From positions 15,733,894 to 15,797,893 of the forward strand of contig CM034240.1 of NCBI GenBank assembly GCA_019916065.1: 64,000 bases of DNA, given 5' to 3'. This stretch comes from Vitellaria paradoxa. Lineage: Eukaryota; Streptophyta; Magnoliopsida; Ericales; Sapotaceae. The translations under genes and the position numbers were made by a program. Position 1 is the stretch's first letter; each line of letters starts with the position of its first letter. Of this stretch, positions 33,053-51,137 are shown piece after piece. The notes below the pieces were generated by a model, which had not been told where the DNA came from, made no database searches, and saw nothing but the letters and a program-made list of their open reading frames with translations.

Positions 33053-34215
33053 ACATGTTGAAATATGTTTTAATTGTGATTGAAATGTTGAATTATGTTT
33101 ACGTTTAATTCATATGTAACTAATAAATAATCTAGAGATGGTATGTTAATTTTGCTGTACCTTATATTTTCAAATTTGTTTTATCTCAGTTTATCCATAT
33201 TGCATTCATTTTGTGTGTTTTTATCTGTGCCTCCTAGCTTGGATGTGCTTATACAAAAATGGCATTTTCCTAGAATTCATAATTTAGAAGTGGGAGAGGT
33301 TTAAGACCAACTAGAGCAATTTTCATGGTTCTAACACCCTTAACTGATATTCGTGATGAATAAATGGCGGTCACACAATATCCTCAAATTATATCCCTTA
33401 ATGATGTTAAATTCAAGTTATAAACTTCATTGTTGTGTAATTATGCAGGAATCTTCTACACTTGCAAGCAATGCTTCTGTTTCTAATTGAATTGATTTGG
33501 TTTTCCCACTGTTTCTTTCCAAGTCAACTCCAAAAAATTTGTTGTTGTCTCTTTTGTTTTCCTTGGTTGATTGGTTTAATCAGGGATGAGCACCCTGTCA
33601 TTTTGGATGGTTCTTTTACATATATATAATCATATGTATGATTTTCTGATGTAGGAAATTTCTGAATCTTATATACCAATCCAAAATGCACAAAGAAACA
33701 TAATACAAGCAAATAATCTCTAAAAATAATTATTAATCCAATAAAACTGTATAGGACCTAGTTCTTATAGATTATTTATAGGCTAAAATAATCATAACTC
33801 CCTAGGAAAATATATCATCGAAATAAGAAAATAACAAAAATTATCAAAAATACAAAATCCGTGTTGAACCAAAATCTAAAAACTATAAGACTAAAGAAAC
33901 TTAACGAAAATCGTAGCTCAAATTGGATTCGTATAGAGTAAGAGAAAAGGGTTGGAAATCTTCCAAAAATGACAAAATCACCGTATTTAAGGCCTAAATG
34001 ATGGAATTTTCCCAGAATCCGACGTAGATCATTGCAAAACAGTTTTGCTCGTTGGGCCATTTCGCATCAAATTTGGCTTGACCCTTTCGAACTAATTCGA
34101 ATGATGTCAGTCCTAACCCATATTTGTTCAAATGCTCCATAAACCCATAGCAATACACTCTACATCATTTTCCCTGTATTGATTCAAGCTAATTCTAATT
34201 TTATACATATTTCAG
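33053..34215. other. Unique spacer between array units
   Basis: Not shared with the duplicated blocks. The part from about 33650 to 34200 is less AT-rich and may be an old inserted element, but I find no ends or coding motifs. Confidence 0.4.
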
Positions 34216-34482
34216 GAACTTAAACAAGAGGGATTTGGCTTAGAGCATGGCTGCCAGAAACCTGAAGCTGTTGATGACCGGAAGGGAAGAGAGTCAAATG
34301 GCTATACGAACAAACCCGCTTGGACAATGGCGATTGTTTCACTGAGTAGAAATGACCCGGTGGTGCAGTTATTATTTTTAGTAATCATTGGATGCATACC
34401 TGGTAGAATTAAATCTAGGAACTTGTTCATTGATAAGATAAGGAGGCAACTTGGACTCAAATCTGATCCTTTCATTGGCTAA
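34216..34482 (+). other. Orphan open frame after a good splice acceptor, possible host exon
   Basis: TACATATTTCAG at 34204-34215 is followed by 88 open codons (ELKQEGFGLEHGCQKPEAVD ... LVIIGCIPGRIKSRNLF ... IRRQLGLKSDPFIG) and TAA at 34480. I do not recognise the protein. The opposite strand over 34578-34378 is also open for 66 codons, so at least one of the two is chance. Followed by a trinucleotide repeat at 34583-34627. Confidence 0.25.
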
Positions 34483-37400
34483 AAGGAAGGTGATTGATTG
34501 ATGAATTTCCAGAAAAGAGCCAGACCCTGCTGGACATGTTGCTTCAGCCCCGGATGCGCCCTCAGTGATGAGTGCCAAGTGAATTATTATTATTATTATT
34601 ATTGTTGTTGTTGTTATTATTATTATTACACCTTATTTGAAAATTTTCTTTTAGAATTGATTTGAGTTGATAAATGAAATTTTGTATTTGAAACACATTT
34701 TTAAATTTAAAAATTGAATTGAATTAATTTATGAGAAATACTAAATTTGACCATATTAACAAGAAATAAAAAATATGAAAAGATGATATGTGAAAAAAAT
34801 TTGTCCATTTTTAAGTGGATTAAGAAAAAGAATCAATTCTCCCAAATTTTATTGTTTTGCGTTGAATTTCAATCATATGAATCCAAACATTTAAGTTATG
34901 AAATTAATGAGATCAAATCTAACTTATAAAATTTATTTTAATTTTAAACATAAGAATTAATGAAACTAAATGAAATTAAATTTTATCAAATTTATATTCT
35001 AAATAGAGTGTTAGCGATTAAAGGCCAGCTCATCAATCCTAATTAACTTCAAGAATTCTTATCTAGGGACGACTTTGATGGAGTGCCAAATGGCTTCATG
35101 AGTGATGTGGACTTCTACATTTTGTTTAAAGATGTAATGCATAATGTATTTCTTTCTCATATATTTTTTCTTACTTAAAGAAAATTACGTTAATTATTTT
35201 CGTAGATAAAGAAGATGGTGATACCAAATGAATAAGATGGCCAACCTGCCCTACTAGCTAGCTTTTAAAACTCAAATTTGTGGCTATCAAAATCAGACAA
35301 AACATAGTCCATATCCAAATCATTTGACCAACAGCAGCTGCTTTAGCAAAAACATAAAGTTAAAAAAATGTTATTTCCGTTAACTTTTAGAGAGCATTTC
35401 TTTTCTTTTTTTTTTCTTTTTTTTTTTAATTCTCAATCTCCTTAAGTTTAGAAAACTTAAGGAGGCTATTAAGATGTTTAAATTCTTGTAATATTATTTT
35501 AATTAAAATATTAACATATAGGCTTCTCGTTAGAGATTTGTTTAATTATTAACGTGTAACAAACTATATGACCAGGTATATATGTTATATTTGGTGGTTA
35601 TTCGCATCACAACTTTTTAGATGGATTCTATTACTTTATATGAGAATGAGACGATATATGTTAGATACCCTGTATCATATTAATTTGATGTATATTGTAC
35701 TATTAATTCAAATGATGATGTGTAATAACTGGTCATTGAAGTGATTGATTTTGGATTGAGGTTATTTTTAGTTTAAATTAGTTCTCATTTTTTTTTTTTT
35801 TCACTGTCCGTTTCAAACTTCTCAAGTTAGAGATCTAATAAAAAAACCGGACAAAATAAGTCAAAAATTAAAACTCCTTAATTTAAGGAACCCACGAATA
35901 ATTGTTAAAAGTATAAACTCTGATGTGACAAAATTGAAAGAAATCCCCATAAAACTCAATCAATAATATATTCTTTCATCTAACTATAGAACCTTTGGAG
36001 AATGTCCATTTCTCTACAGCGACATATTTCCTTGATTAAATATGATTTAAAGCTGCTTTGGATTGCTTCAAAAAGGATTCTGAAAACAATCTAAAATTGC
36101 TGGAAATTCCCGACACTCATTGAGTTCGAAGACGACAAAATAAGGCACTAATTAATGATAATGCGCGGACATACTTGGGCATTAGTGTCCACCTCACTTG
36201 TCACCCACCATTTCTCACTCATTGTCCGATTCTGATAAAGCACTGTTTAATGAATCCAAAACACTCCATTGCCATAATGGTACCTGTGCCCACTAACTTC
36301 AAGTGCTACCGCGCAACTGGCTTTGCTCAATGGCATTACCGAAATATCTATCCTGTAATAAGTGGGAATGCTGATAAAGTATTTTATTAACTAATGCATT
36401 TATTTTACTATTTTTAATATCCATTTAGATAAGGGCACATATTTAAGATTTTATTTTTTTTCATTTTTCCTTTTTTTTTCTTTTTTCCTTCATTCCCCCC
36501 CCCCAAATTCTTACTCCAAATGCTTTTTTTTTTTTTTAGAGTTTTTTAGATTTTTTTGGGAAGCTCAAATAGGTTTTATTAATCGTATTTTCTCTTTTTT
36601 ATTATTTTTTTTCATATTACCCAATTTTTTTCTCTCTCGCCTACATCTCTCTCTCCATTGAAAAATGGGAAGGGATACATATTCAATTTCATTTTCTTGT
36701 AGTAGGTTATATTAAAAAATAAAAGAAAAAAATGAATGGAAGTTAGTAAATTAAGGTTAGCTAAATTAAAAAATTAATATATTGATGAATACCTTTTATT
36801 TTATTATAGTTGTTAATTCATTCAGATAAAAATAAAATACTTTTTTTTGTAATTATTTTTGCTATATTTTGTTATTATTTTATTCAATATTTGTCAATTT
36901 TTTTCTCACGTCCGCTTAGGTTGTGTTTGGTTTAATAATTTGTGACAGAAAAAAAAATAGGACATGAATTTAAAACTCCTCTCTTATTTAGATTGTGATA
37001 GAAATATAAGAAATTAATTAATTAAATTAAAAAAATTAGTATATTGATGAACACATTTTAATTTATTATATTTTTAATCCATTTAAATAAAAATATATAT
37101 TTAATGAGATTTTATATTTTTTTGCATTTCTATTTAATTTATTTTTCTTTCATTTTTTCTTCTATCACTAATTTTTTTTATTCTAAATACAACTTTAATA
37201 AATAAATGAAAATTTAGACACCTAAAACTTTCAGAAGCAGCAAAGCCAAGCACCAAAATGAAACACAACTATCAGAAAATGTTTAAATAGAACGGCAGCG
37301 GAGTCAGGAATTTGAATGCGAGGACTACATATACATGTTTTAATAAATAATTAAAATACTATAAAATGTGAAAAACTATCATAATAATTATTTTTATTTT

Positions 37401-38454
37401 AAGATAAGCAAAGAATTGAATGATTTAATATAATTGTGATTAGTAAAAGAACGAAAATAAAATAACTATATAATTATTTTTTGACAATATCAGATCATGT
37501 AATACTACCCACACTGTAGTGTCATATACTTTCGAAACAAATTAATTTTTTTAACTAATTATTAATTAATTATTAAAAAATTAGATTTTTTGTATTTAAG
37601 TAAAAAAGTTACTTTTAATAATTAACTTTTTAAATTTTTGTTAATTTGACTTTTTGTCCTTGATAGATTAAAAAAAGTTTAAAATGTAAAAAGATAAATT
37701 TAGCATTAACCTGCTAGCATTTTTGTCGGATTTCTTTTCTTTGTTTTATATGATTTTTTTTTATCAATGTTTGGTATTATTTTTGGTCTGACAAATTTTA
37801 CTAATTTTATTATTTTTATTTTTTATGAATGTGAATAATATACTTAAATAAAAATAAAAAATAAATTTTATTAAAAAAGAAAATCATATAAAAAAAAATG
37901 AAACCTGGCTAGTGGACTAAAAAAGCTGAAAACTTGGAGACTTTTCAACTTTAATGGACATAAAAGATTCTAAGATTTTTATGGTCTTTCTAAAAACTTA
38001 CCCAATTTTATGGTTCCCAAAACGCCATACCTAAAAAACTAAAAAATCAAATTTACTTACACATGTTTAGTAAAATATTCTTAAAAAAATATAAAATAAA
38101 TATTATATTTAAGCAAATATATTTAATTAATATTTGTTAAATAGATTTGTTTAAATACAATATTTTAATAAATTAATTATAGCCAAAATTTTAAAATTAT
38201 GAATAAATAATTTAGGCTTTCGAATTATCAAATATGATATAATATTATTTAATAAATTGTAAAAGCATTATACTTATTTTTGTCAAAAACAACCGATTTG
38301 AGTTCTGTCACTTAAATACCCAACTTTATTCTTTTTTTTTTTTTTTTTTGAAGCCACCCAACTTTATTCTTATTAACTTAAATTTTAATTCCAAACATGT
38401 CCTAAGTCGCCTTATGTCGTCATACGATGTCAGAGAACATTCGGCTTTTAGTGT
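34483..38454. other. 5' flank of subtilase A: AT-rich, MITE-bearing, no gene seen
   Basis: From 34775 on it matches the flank of subtilase B. A conserved segment of about 200 bases at 36166-36364 (GCGCAACTGGCTTTGCTCAA) corresponds to 47910-48121. I see no coding exon. Confidence 0.45.
36919..37194. mobile_element. MITE, family 3 (276 bp) in block A
   Basis: TTA at 36916-36918 and 37195-37197; ends GGTTGTGTTTGGTTTAATAA and (reverse complement) AGTTGTATTTAGAATAAAAA. A copy at the equivalent site of block B shows it inserted before the duplication. Confidence 0.72.
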
Positions 38455-38462
38455 TATATATA
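38455..38462 (+). promoter_or_regulatory. TATA box of subtilase A
   Basis: TATATATA, 47 bases before the ATG, with a conserved context shared with subtilase B (ATGTCGTCATACGATGTCAG upstream, GTAGTTGAGAAGCC downstream). Confidence 0.6.
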
Positions 38463-38508
38463 CGTAGGTAGTTGAGAAGCCTTTTGCTGCTCAAGAGTAC
38501 AATACAAT

Positions 38509-43861
<5,353 letters not shown>

Positions 43862-44205
43862 AATGAAGTATTTTGGATGGACGCATGGGCCTAGCTTGAA
43901 TGTTATATTATCATCAATCAAAAAATATGCACTTAAATAATTAAAGCCGCTGCTCAAATTATTCTAAGAGTTTCTATGATCCGTTGGCCAATATAATTAA
44001 CATTACAAAAATTTCTTGTGCCTTTTTCAATCTCTTAAGATTTTTAAAATACTAGAAATTAAATGATTTTTATTTTGTGATTGAAACTTGTGAAAAAGTT
44101 AGGCCATTAATTATTATTGAAGTACTAAAATTACAAAAGCCATTACATGAACATTGTGACCATAATTTCAAATTTATAATTTTTTAACCAGACATTACTT
44201 TTGGA

Positions 44206-46374
44206 TTAAAATTTTAACAGGAAGAGTTTGAGTGACTGCAATACAAATCGCAGGGGTTCAAGTGTACATTTATAAAACTTGTAGGGCTTAAATGTACAAA
44301 ATCGAAATCACATGAGATATAGGTAAAATTAAACCTATTTAATAATCTATTAGAATTATTTTGAATTCAATAAAATTCTAATATAAATCTCTCCACTCTT
44401 TTCCAAGTGGTTATGAGTTGGATACTTTAATATAGTATCTGAATTAGGTTTCGACCGAGTTAGTAGTCAGGGCTGTGTCAATTCCTAGGCAAAAGAGATG
44501 ATCGCCTAGGACCCCACAAAAAGTGAAAGCCCCCATTTAAAAAAATTTTTATTAATAAAAAAAATTAAATAATATTTAAAACTCATCAAAATTTTATTAA
44601 TGTACTAATTATTTTTTTAATTTTATTAAAAATTTTATTTTGACTTTTAAACTTCCTACATCTATACATTCATTGTAATGCTTTGGTTATTTGTTAATTA
44701 ATATTTAATTTGATAAAAATAAAATTTTTATTGATTTAAATTTTTGAGACATAAATTAAATTCAATTTTTATTGTGGACGCACAAATTGTGTGAGAAATT
44801 TTTATTATTTAATTATTTTTAAGAATTACAAAATTATGGTTTAATTTTGATAAATTATTAATTTAATTAATATAATTTTTTTATGAAATTCACGGTACTA
44901 TGTGCATATATATTTGTTTGTTAAGTAATAATATTATATATTTCTGACGGCCAATTGGATTAATGTGTGATAGATTAAAAAGTAAGAGTTTAAATTCTAA
45001 TTCTATTTGGTTTCTAGTGTGCAATCTGAATTAGTTTGAGTATAGATTGGGTTTGTTTGATGTATACGGTAGGTGGGTATTATAAATGATGAGGGCATTT
45101 TAGTAATATTATTAGGCCACGGGCTTTTTGGTCATTTTACAATACAATTTAACCCAGCTAACGGCAAAAACTAATGGATGCACTAAAGTGTTACAAACAT
45201 TTATGAATAAGGGGTCTAGGTGAAAGGTTCAAATGTTTAGGGTGCATAAGTGTAATTAGCCTAATATTCAGGAGGTTTAGGTGTAATTTATCCATTATTT
45301 TTTAATATCATTCATAATAATATGCACTTTTTGATTAGGTAAAATTTTTATAATAGAAAATAAACTTTCTAAAAAAATGTAAATGAGCTAACTTATCAAA
45401 ATAATTTTAATTTTTATAATAAAAATTAGCTCATATATAATAAGAAATTAAAATTTTTTAAAATTTATACAGCGCCATCTGTACCATATTCTTTTAATAT
45501 ATTCTCTAAAATACAATAAATAAAATAATTCTTTTGCCTGTATAGTAGACTCTCTATCCAATATCATTATACACCAGTTTCATTATGCAAACATTGACAC
45601 ATCAAATGATTAACTCTCAAATCTTTTTATATTTTTATTATTTATTATTCTGTCATCAAATTATACTACTATAAATAATATTAATTAAAATAATAAATAA
45701 TATTAATGGATTCCATTAGAAGATTCATATAATTGTTAAGTTTTGAACGAATTCAAAATATTGTATCCAAGTTAAATTATTAGGTTTATTAATGAAATCA
45801 AATTCAAGCCAGATAAAAAAATGATGCACATTTAATATTTTTTGAAAATAGTATAAATTTATACTAGATATAATATTAATACTATAATAATATATGACAA
45901 AATTTCACATTGTACATACTTTAGGAATATGCTTTATCCGTTACTTAGAATTAAGTAGCTAGCAATCCGAACTTTTTTTTTTAACAATGGGTGCATTTAC
46001 AATGATGAAAAAATTAGTAAAAAAATTATCGTTATAATTTGTGCGGTAAGTAAAATGTTTAATTTTTTTTTAATTTTAAATATTTTATAATAATATTTAA
46101 AGTTTAGATAGAGCGAATAACGTTTAATTGTTCATACATATTGACCTAAGATGTATCAACTATCTGCTGTATTGATTGATGCTTGGTTTTCACACGATAT
46201 GGAAACGATTCTCTTGCCATCCCTTTGAGTATCCAAAGTACTGCACAAGAATTTTTTTTTTCCTTTCTCTTTTTTATTATTTATTTTTTAATTTTTCTAC
46301 TTCCTATAGTGTCTTGGTCTTTCAATGGTACCGAAATGATTATCTTGATGTCCCTCTTATTTAAGATAAAAAAA
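44206..46374. other. Spacer between the duplicated blocks
   Basis: No gene seen. About 200 bases at 45770-45975 (AATATGCTTTATCCGTTACT) recur at 49885-50110 inside block B, each followed by MITE-like sequence, so this is a dispersed repeat. A run GTGTCAATTCCTAGGCAAAA near 44476 resembles flanks of other plant DNA transposons, without further support. Confidence 0.45.
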
Positions 46375-48652
46375 ATATGACAAATATGATATATAAGAAA
46401 ATTTATCCACTTATTTAGGTGGATTAAGAAAAAGAATCAATTCTCATCAAATTTTATTGTTTTACGTTGAATTTCAAATGATATAAATACTAAAATTTAA
46501 GTTATGAAATTAATGAAATCAAATCCAACTTCCAAAATCTTATTTTAGTTTCAAATATAAGAATTAATGAGACTAAATAAAATTAAATTTTATTAAATTT
46601 ATCGTTACAAATAGAGTGTTAGTGGTTAATATATATGCCAACTCATTAATGCTAATTAACTTCTAGAATTCTTATCTAGAGATGACTTTGATAGAGTGCC
46701 AAATGGCTTCGTGTGTGGTGTGGACTTAGGCAACTGTTTCCTAAATGTTAATAAGAAAATAATTATGTTTGTTTGTTTTTGTTTTGTGTTGTTTATTTAA
46801 TAGGGTTTGATTTTTTTTTTTTTTTTAAGGAACGCGTCCAATATTTCTTGGTCATGCATAAACAAATACACTTTTACATTTTGTGTAAAGTTAATTAAAC
46901 AAAATGTTACTTAAATTAAGAAAATTACGTTAATTATTTTCGTAGATAAAAGAAGATGGCGATGCCCAGTGATTAAGATGGCCTACCTGTGGCTATCAAA
47001 ATCAGACAAACATGGTCCTTATCCAAATCATTTGGCCAACAGCAGCTGCTTTAGCAAAAACATTAACGTTAAAAAAATGTTATTTCCGTTAACTTTTGGA
47101 GAGCATTCCTTTTCTCTTCTTTTTTTTTTTTTTTTTTTTTAATTATTCTCCATCTATTTAAAGCTTAGAAAACTTAAGGAGCGCTCTTAAGATATTTAAA
47201 TTCTTATAATATTGTTTTAATTAGAATATTATATTTGTTTATTATTGTCTATAATATGTTATATGACCAGATATAATATAATATATATATTCGTGGTTAC
47301 TTGCATGGTAACTTTTTGGATGGGATTCTATTATCTTTATATACAAATGAGAGATGGTAAATGATAAATACTCTATATCGTATTGATTTGATTTATATTA
47401 TACCTATTAATTCAAATGATGAAGTGTAACGACAGATCATTGAATCATTGAAGTGATTGGATTTTGGATTAAGGTCATTTTTAGTTTAAATTAGTTCTCA
47501 TATATATATATAATATATATTTGGTTTTTACATAGTCCATTTCAAACTTTTCAAGTTAGAAGTCTAATAGAAAAATTAGACCAAATAAGTCAGAAATTAT
47601 ATAACTTTTGAAAAACCCATAAACAATTGTTAAGGGTATAAACTCTCGTGACAAAATTGAAAGAAGTCTCCACCAAACTCAATCAATTCTTTGAGAATGT
47701 CTATCTTACCATAAAACTTTGGGAGAATGTCTATTTCTCTACAACGATAAATTCCCTTGATTAAATATGATTTAGAGCTGCTTTGGATACGTACAGAAAG
47801 CTTTCTAACTTCAAAAAGGATTCTGAAAACAACCTAAAATTGCTGGAAATTCCTGACACTCGTTGAGTCGGAAGACGAAAAAAATAAGGCACTAATAATG
47901 ATAATGCACATACTTGGGCACCGGTGTTCCCACTTGTCATCCACCATTTCTCACTCATTGTCGGGTTCTGATAAAGTTGGATTATGATAAAGCACTGTAT
48001 ATAATGAATCCAAAGCATTCAATCGCAATAATTGTACCTGTGCTCACTAACTTCAATTGCCACCGCGCAACTGGCTTTGCTCAATGGCATTACCGAAATA
48101 TCTATCCTGTAATAAGTGGGACCTCTTCCAACTTTTTCAACGACATTTTTACACAAACTCCCCAATTTTACTCTTCTAAAATTAAAAAAGTGCCTTTGAT
48201 TGTCCCCTGGTATTTTTTTAGAGAGTTTACATTTCTTATTTGTAATTTATTACCATTCTTCCCCTTTTATGTATCTTTTATTCAGCGTTTTTTTTTTAAG
48301 AGTTACGATTTTCTTTTTATTTTTTATAGAGTTAAGTTACAATTTTTTTTATTCAATAATAAGTTCGATAACCATCGCTTCTACGTACATATTTTATTAC
48401 ATTTCTCATTTTTGCCCTTGATTTATATGTGTAATTAAACTTTTGTCCTTCAACTAGTGTATTATTGCTGCTTTCAATTTTTTTTAGAATTTGATTTTTT
48501 TGGATAAAGTCAAATATTATTTTTTTATTTTTTTATTATATTATAGCATTTTATTCAATTTTCTCTTTCATTTGCTCTTTGTATGTCTCTTTTGATATTA
48601 AAAAGAGAGAGAGAGAAAAGGATAGGAACTCAAAATTTTTCTTCTTTTGTTT

Positions 48653-48948
48653 GGACTGTGTTTAGATTAAGAATTTGTCACGAAGAAAAGAAAAGGTAAG
48701 AATTCAAAATCTTCTTTTGTTTAAATTATAATATAAAATGTAAGAAAAACGTATAAAATATAAAAAATTAAATTAATTAAATTAAAAAATTTAATATATT
48801 AACTAATGCCTTTTATTTTATTATTCTTTTAAAATCCATTCGGATAAGGGTATATATTTAAGATTGTTTTTTTTTTTTCCATTTTTCCTATCTTTTACTT
48901 TTATTTTTACTTCATTTTTTTGCCCCAAATTCTTACTCCAAACACACC
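48653..48948. mobile_element. MITE, family 3-like (296 bp) in block B
   Basis: Left end GGACTGTGTTTAGATTAAGA and right end (reverse complement) GGTGTGTTTGGAGTAAGAAT form imperfect terminal repeats. Block A retains only the right part (about 36400-36525). Confidence 0.5.
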
Positions 48949-49334
48949 TTTTTTTGGAGTTTTAGATTTTTTTGAGAAGCTCAAATATGTTTCTTAATCA
49001 TATTTTCTTCTATCCTTTTATTATTTTGATTTCATATTACCCAATTTTTTCCCTCTCTCGCCTGTATCTTTTTCTTCATAAGAAATGGCAAGGGGTACTA
49101 TTCAAAATTCATTTTCTTTGTATTAGGTTATAATGGAAAATGAAAGAAAAAATAATGGAAGTTAGTAAATTAAGGTTAACTAAATTAGAAACTATATATT
49201 GATAAATGATTTTATTTATTATAGTTTTTAATTCATTCAGATAAGAATAAAATACCTTTTTTCGTAATTATTTTTGCTATATCCTTTATTATTTTATTCA
49301 TATTTGTCAATTTTTTTCTCTCACATTCCACTTT

Positions 49335-49626
49335 GGTGTGTGTTTGGTTCAATAATTTGTTACAAAAAAAAAAAAAAAAAAAGATAGGACATGGATTTAA
49401 AAGTCCTCTCTTATTTAGATTGTGATAGAAAATGCAAGAAATTAATTAATTAAATTTAAAAATTAATATATTGATTAATACTTTTTAGTTTATTATATTT
49501 TTTAATCCATTTACATAAAAATATATTTCATAAATTTTATATATTTTTTTATTTTTTTGCATCTTTATTTAATTTATTTTCTTTTATTTTTCTTCTATCA
49601 CTAATTTTTTAATTCTAAATACAACT
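49335..49626. mobile_element. MITE, family 3 (292 bp) in block B
   Basis: Same element as 36919-37194, with ends GGTGTGTGTTTGGTTCAATA and (reverse complement) AGTTGTATTTAGAATTAAAA. Confidence 0.68.
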
Positions 49627-51083
49627 TTAATAAATTTATATTTTTTTTTCTAAATATGAGAGCACGGCCAGCTTTACTAGTATATATACAAATAAATAAA
49701 TGAAAATTTAGATATCTAACACTTTCAAAAGCAGCAAAGCAAGCACCAAAATGAAACACAACTGTCAGAAAATGTTTAATTAGAATCGGCAGCTGAGTCG
49801 AGAATTTGACTGCGAGGACTACATATGTATGTTTTAATAAATAATTAAAATACTATAAAATGTGAAAAACTATCATAATAATTATTAAATTTACTAGCGA
49901 GATCAAATTCAAGTCAAATACAAAATGAAGCGCATTTAATATTGTTTGAAAGTAATATAAATTTATATTAAAATATAATATTAATACTTACAAGTTTTAG
50001 CATTGGACATTTCTTTTTTTTTTTTTTTTTTTTTGTGGTTTTCGAGAGGTACATTGGACATACTTTCCGAATATGCTTTATCCATTACTTGGAATTAAGG
50101 TGGCTAGCAAGTTGAGCTCTTTTTCTTAGTTGGAAGTTTATATTTTAATAATTTTTGGTAATTTTTGAAAACTTTATTAGGTGAAATTTTTTATGTGTAT
50201 GGTAAAATAAGTAGAATGTTTAGCAATTTTTGACAACTTTTAGGTGTTTAATAAAAATTTTAAAAATTTTTTATAATTTTTGGTAATTTTGACAACTTTT
50301 TATATATTTAGTTAAAATCTTAGTAATTTTATTTAAATCGATCAAAGTAAAATGACTATTATACCTTTCATCACGTAGACAAATTTGATGCGTGGGTAAC
50401 TTACCATGTATGCAAAATACTAATTTTTAGTATTTTATCAAATATCTAAAGCACCAAAAGTTTATATTTTTTTGGGCCAATTTAAACTCCTCCAAACGGC
50501 ATAATATATCTAAAAAATTATAGTTAGAAAATTAAATCTTGTTAAAAAATCATATAAACAAATTAAAAATAAAAAGAAACCTAATTAGTGGACTTAAAAA
50601 AGCTAAAAACTTTTTAAAAATCTTTATTGTCTTTTTGAAGGCTCTCGCCTAATCTTTATAATTTCCAAAATACCTTACATAAAAATCTAAAAAGTCAAAC
50701 TTGCTTACACTTGTTTAGTAAAATATATTTAAACAAATTAAAAAAAAATAAAAATTTATATTTAAACAAATATATTTAATAAAAATATATTTCAAGAAAT
50801 GTATTAATATTTTTCTAAATATAATTTTTAGTATATAAAATATTTCCAAAATTTAAGATTATGACTAAAATAATTAATTTAGGATTTCTAGTTATTAAAT
50901 ATAATGTAATATTATTTAACAAACTGTAAAGGCATTATACTTATATTTGCATAAAACAACCAATTTTATTTCTGTGGCTTAAATACCCAACTTTATTCTT
51001 ATTAACTTAAAATTTTATGCCAAACATGTCCTATGTCGGCTGATGTCGTCATATGATGTCAGAGAGCATTCCGCTTTTAGTAT

Positions 51084-51090
51084 TATATAT
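51084..51090 (+). promoter_or_regulatory. TATA box of subtilase B
   Basis: TATATAT in the same conserved context as subtilase A, 48 bases before the ATG at 51138. Confidence 0.55.
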
Positions 51091-51137
51091 GTGTAAGTAG
51101 TTGAGAAGCCTTTTGTTGCTCAAGAATACAATTCAAC

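Noticed and set aside
46176..46380. Overlapping plus frames rich in Phe/Leu near 46180
   Set aside because: T-rich low complexity; no start context, splice sites or similarity to the subtilase exons.
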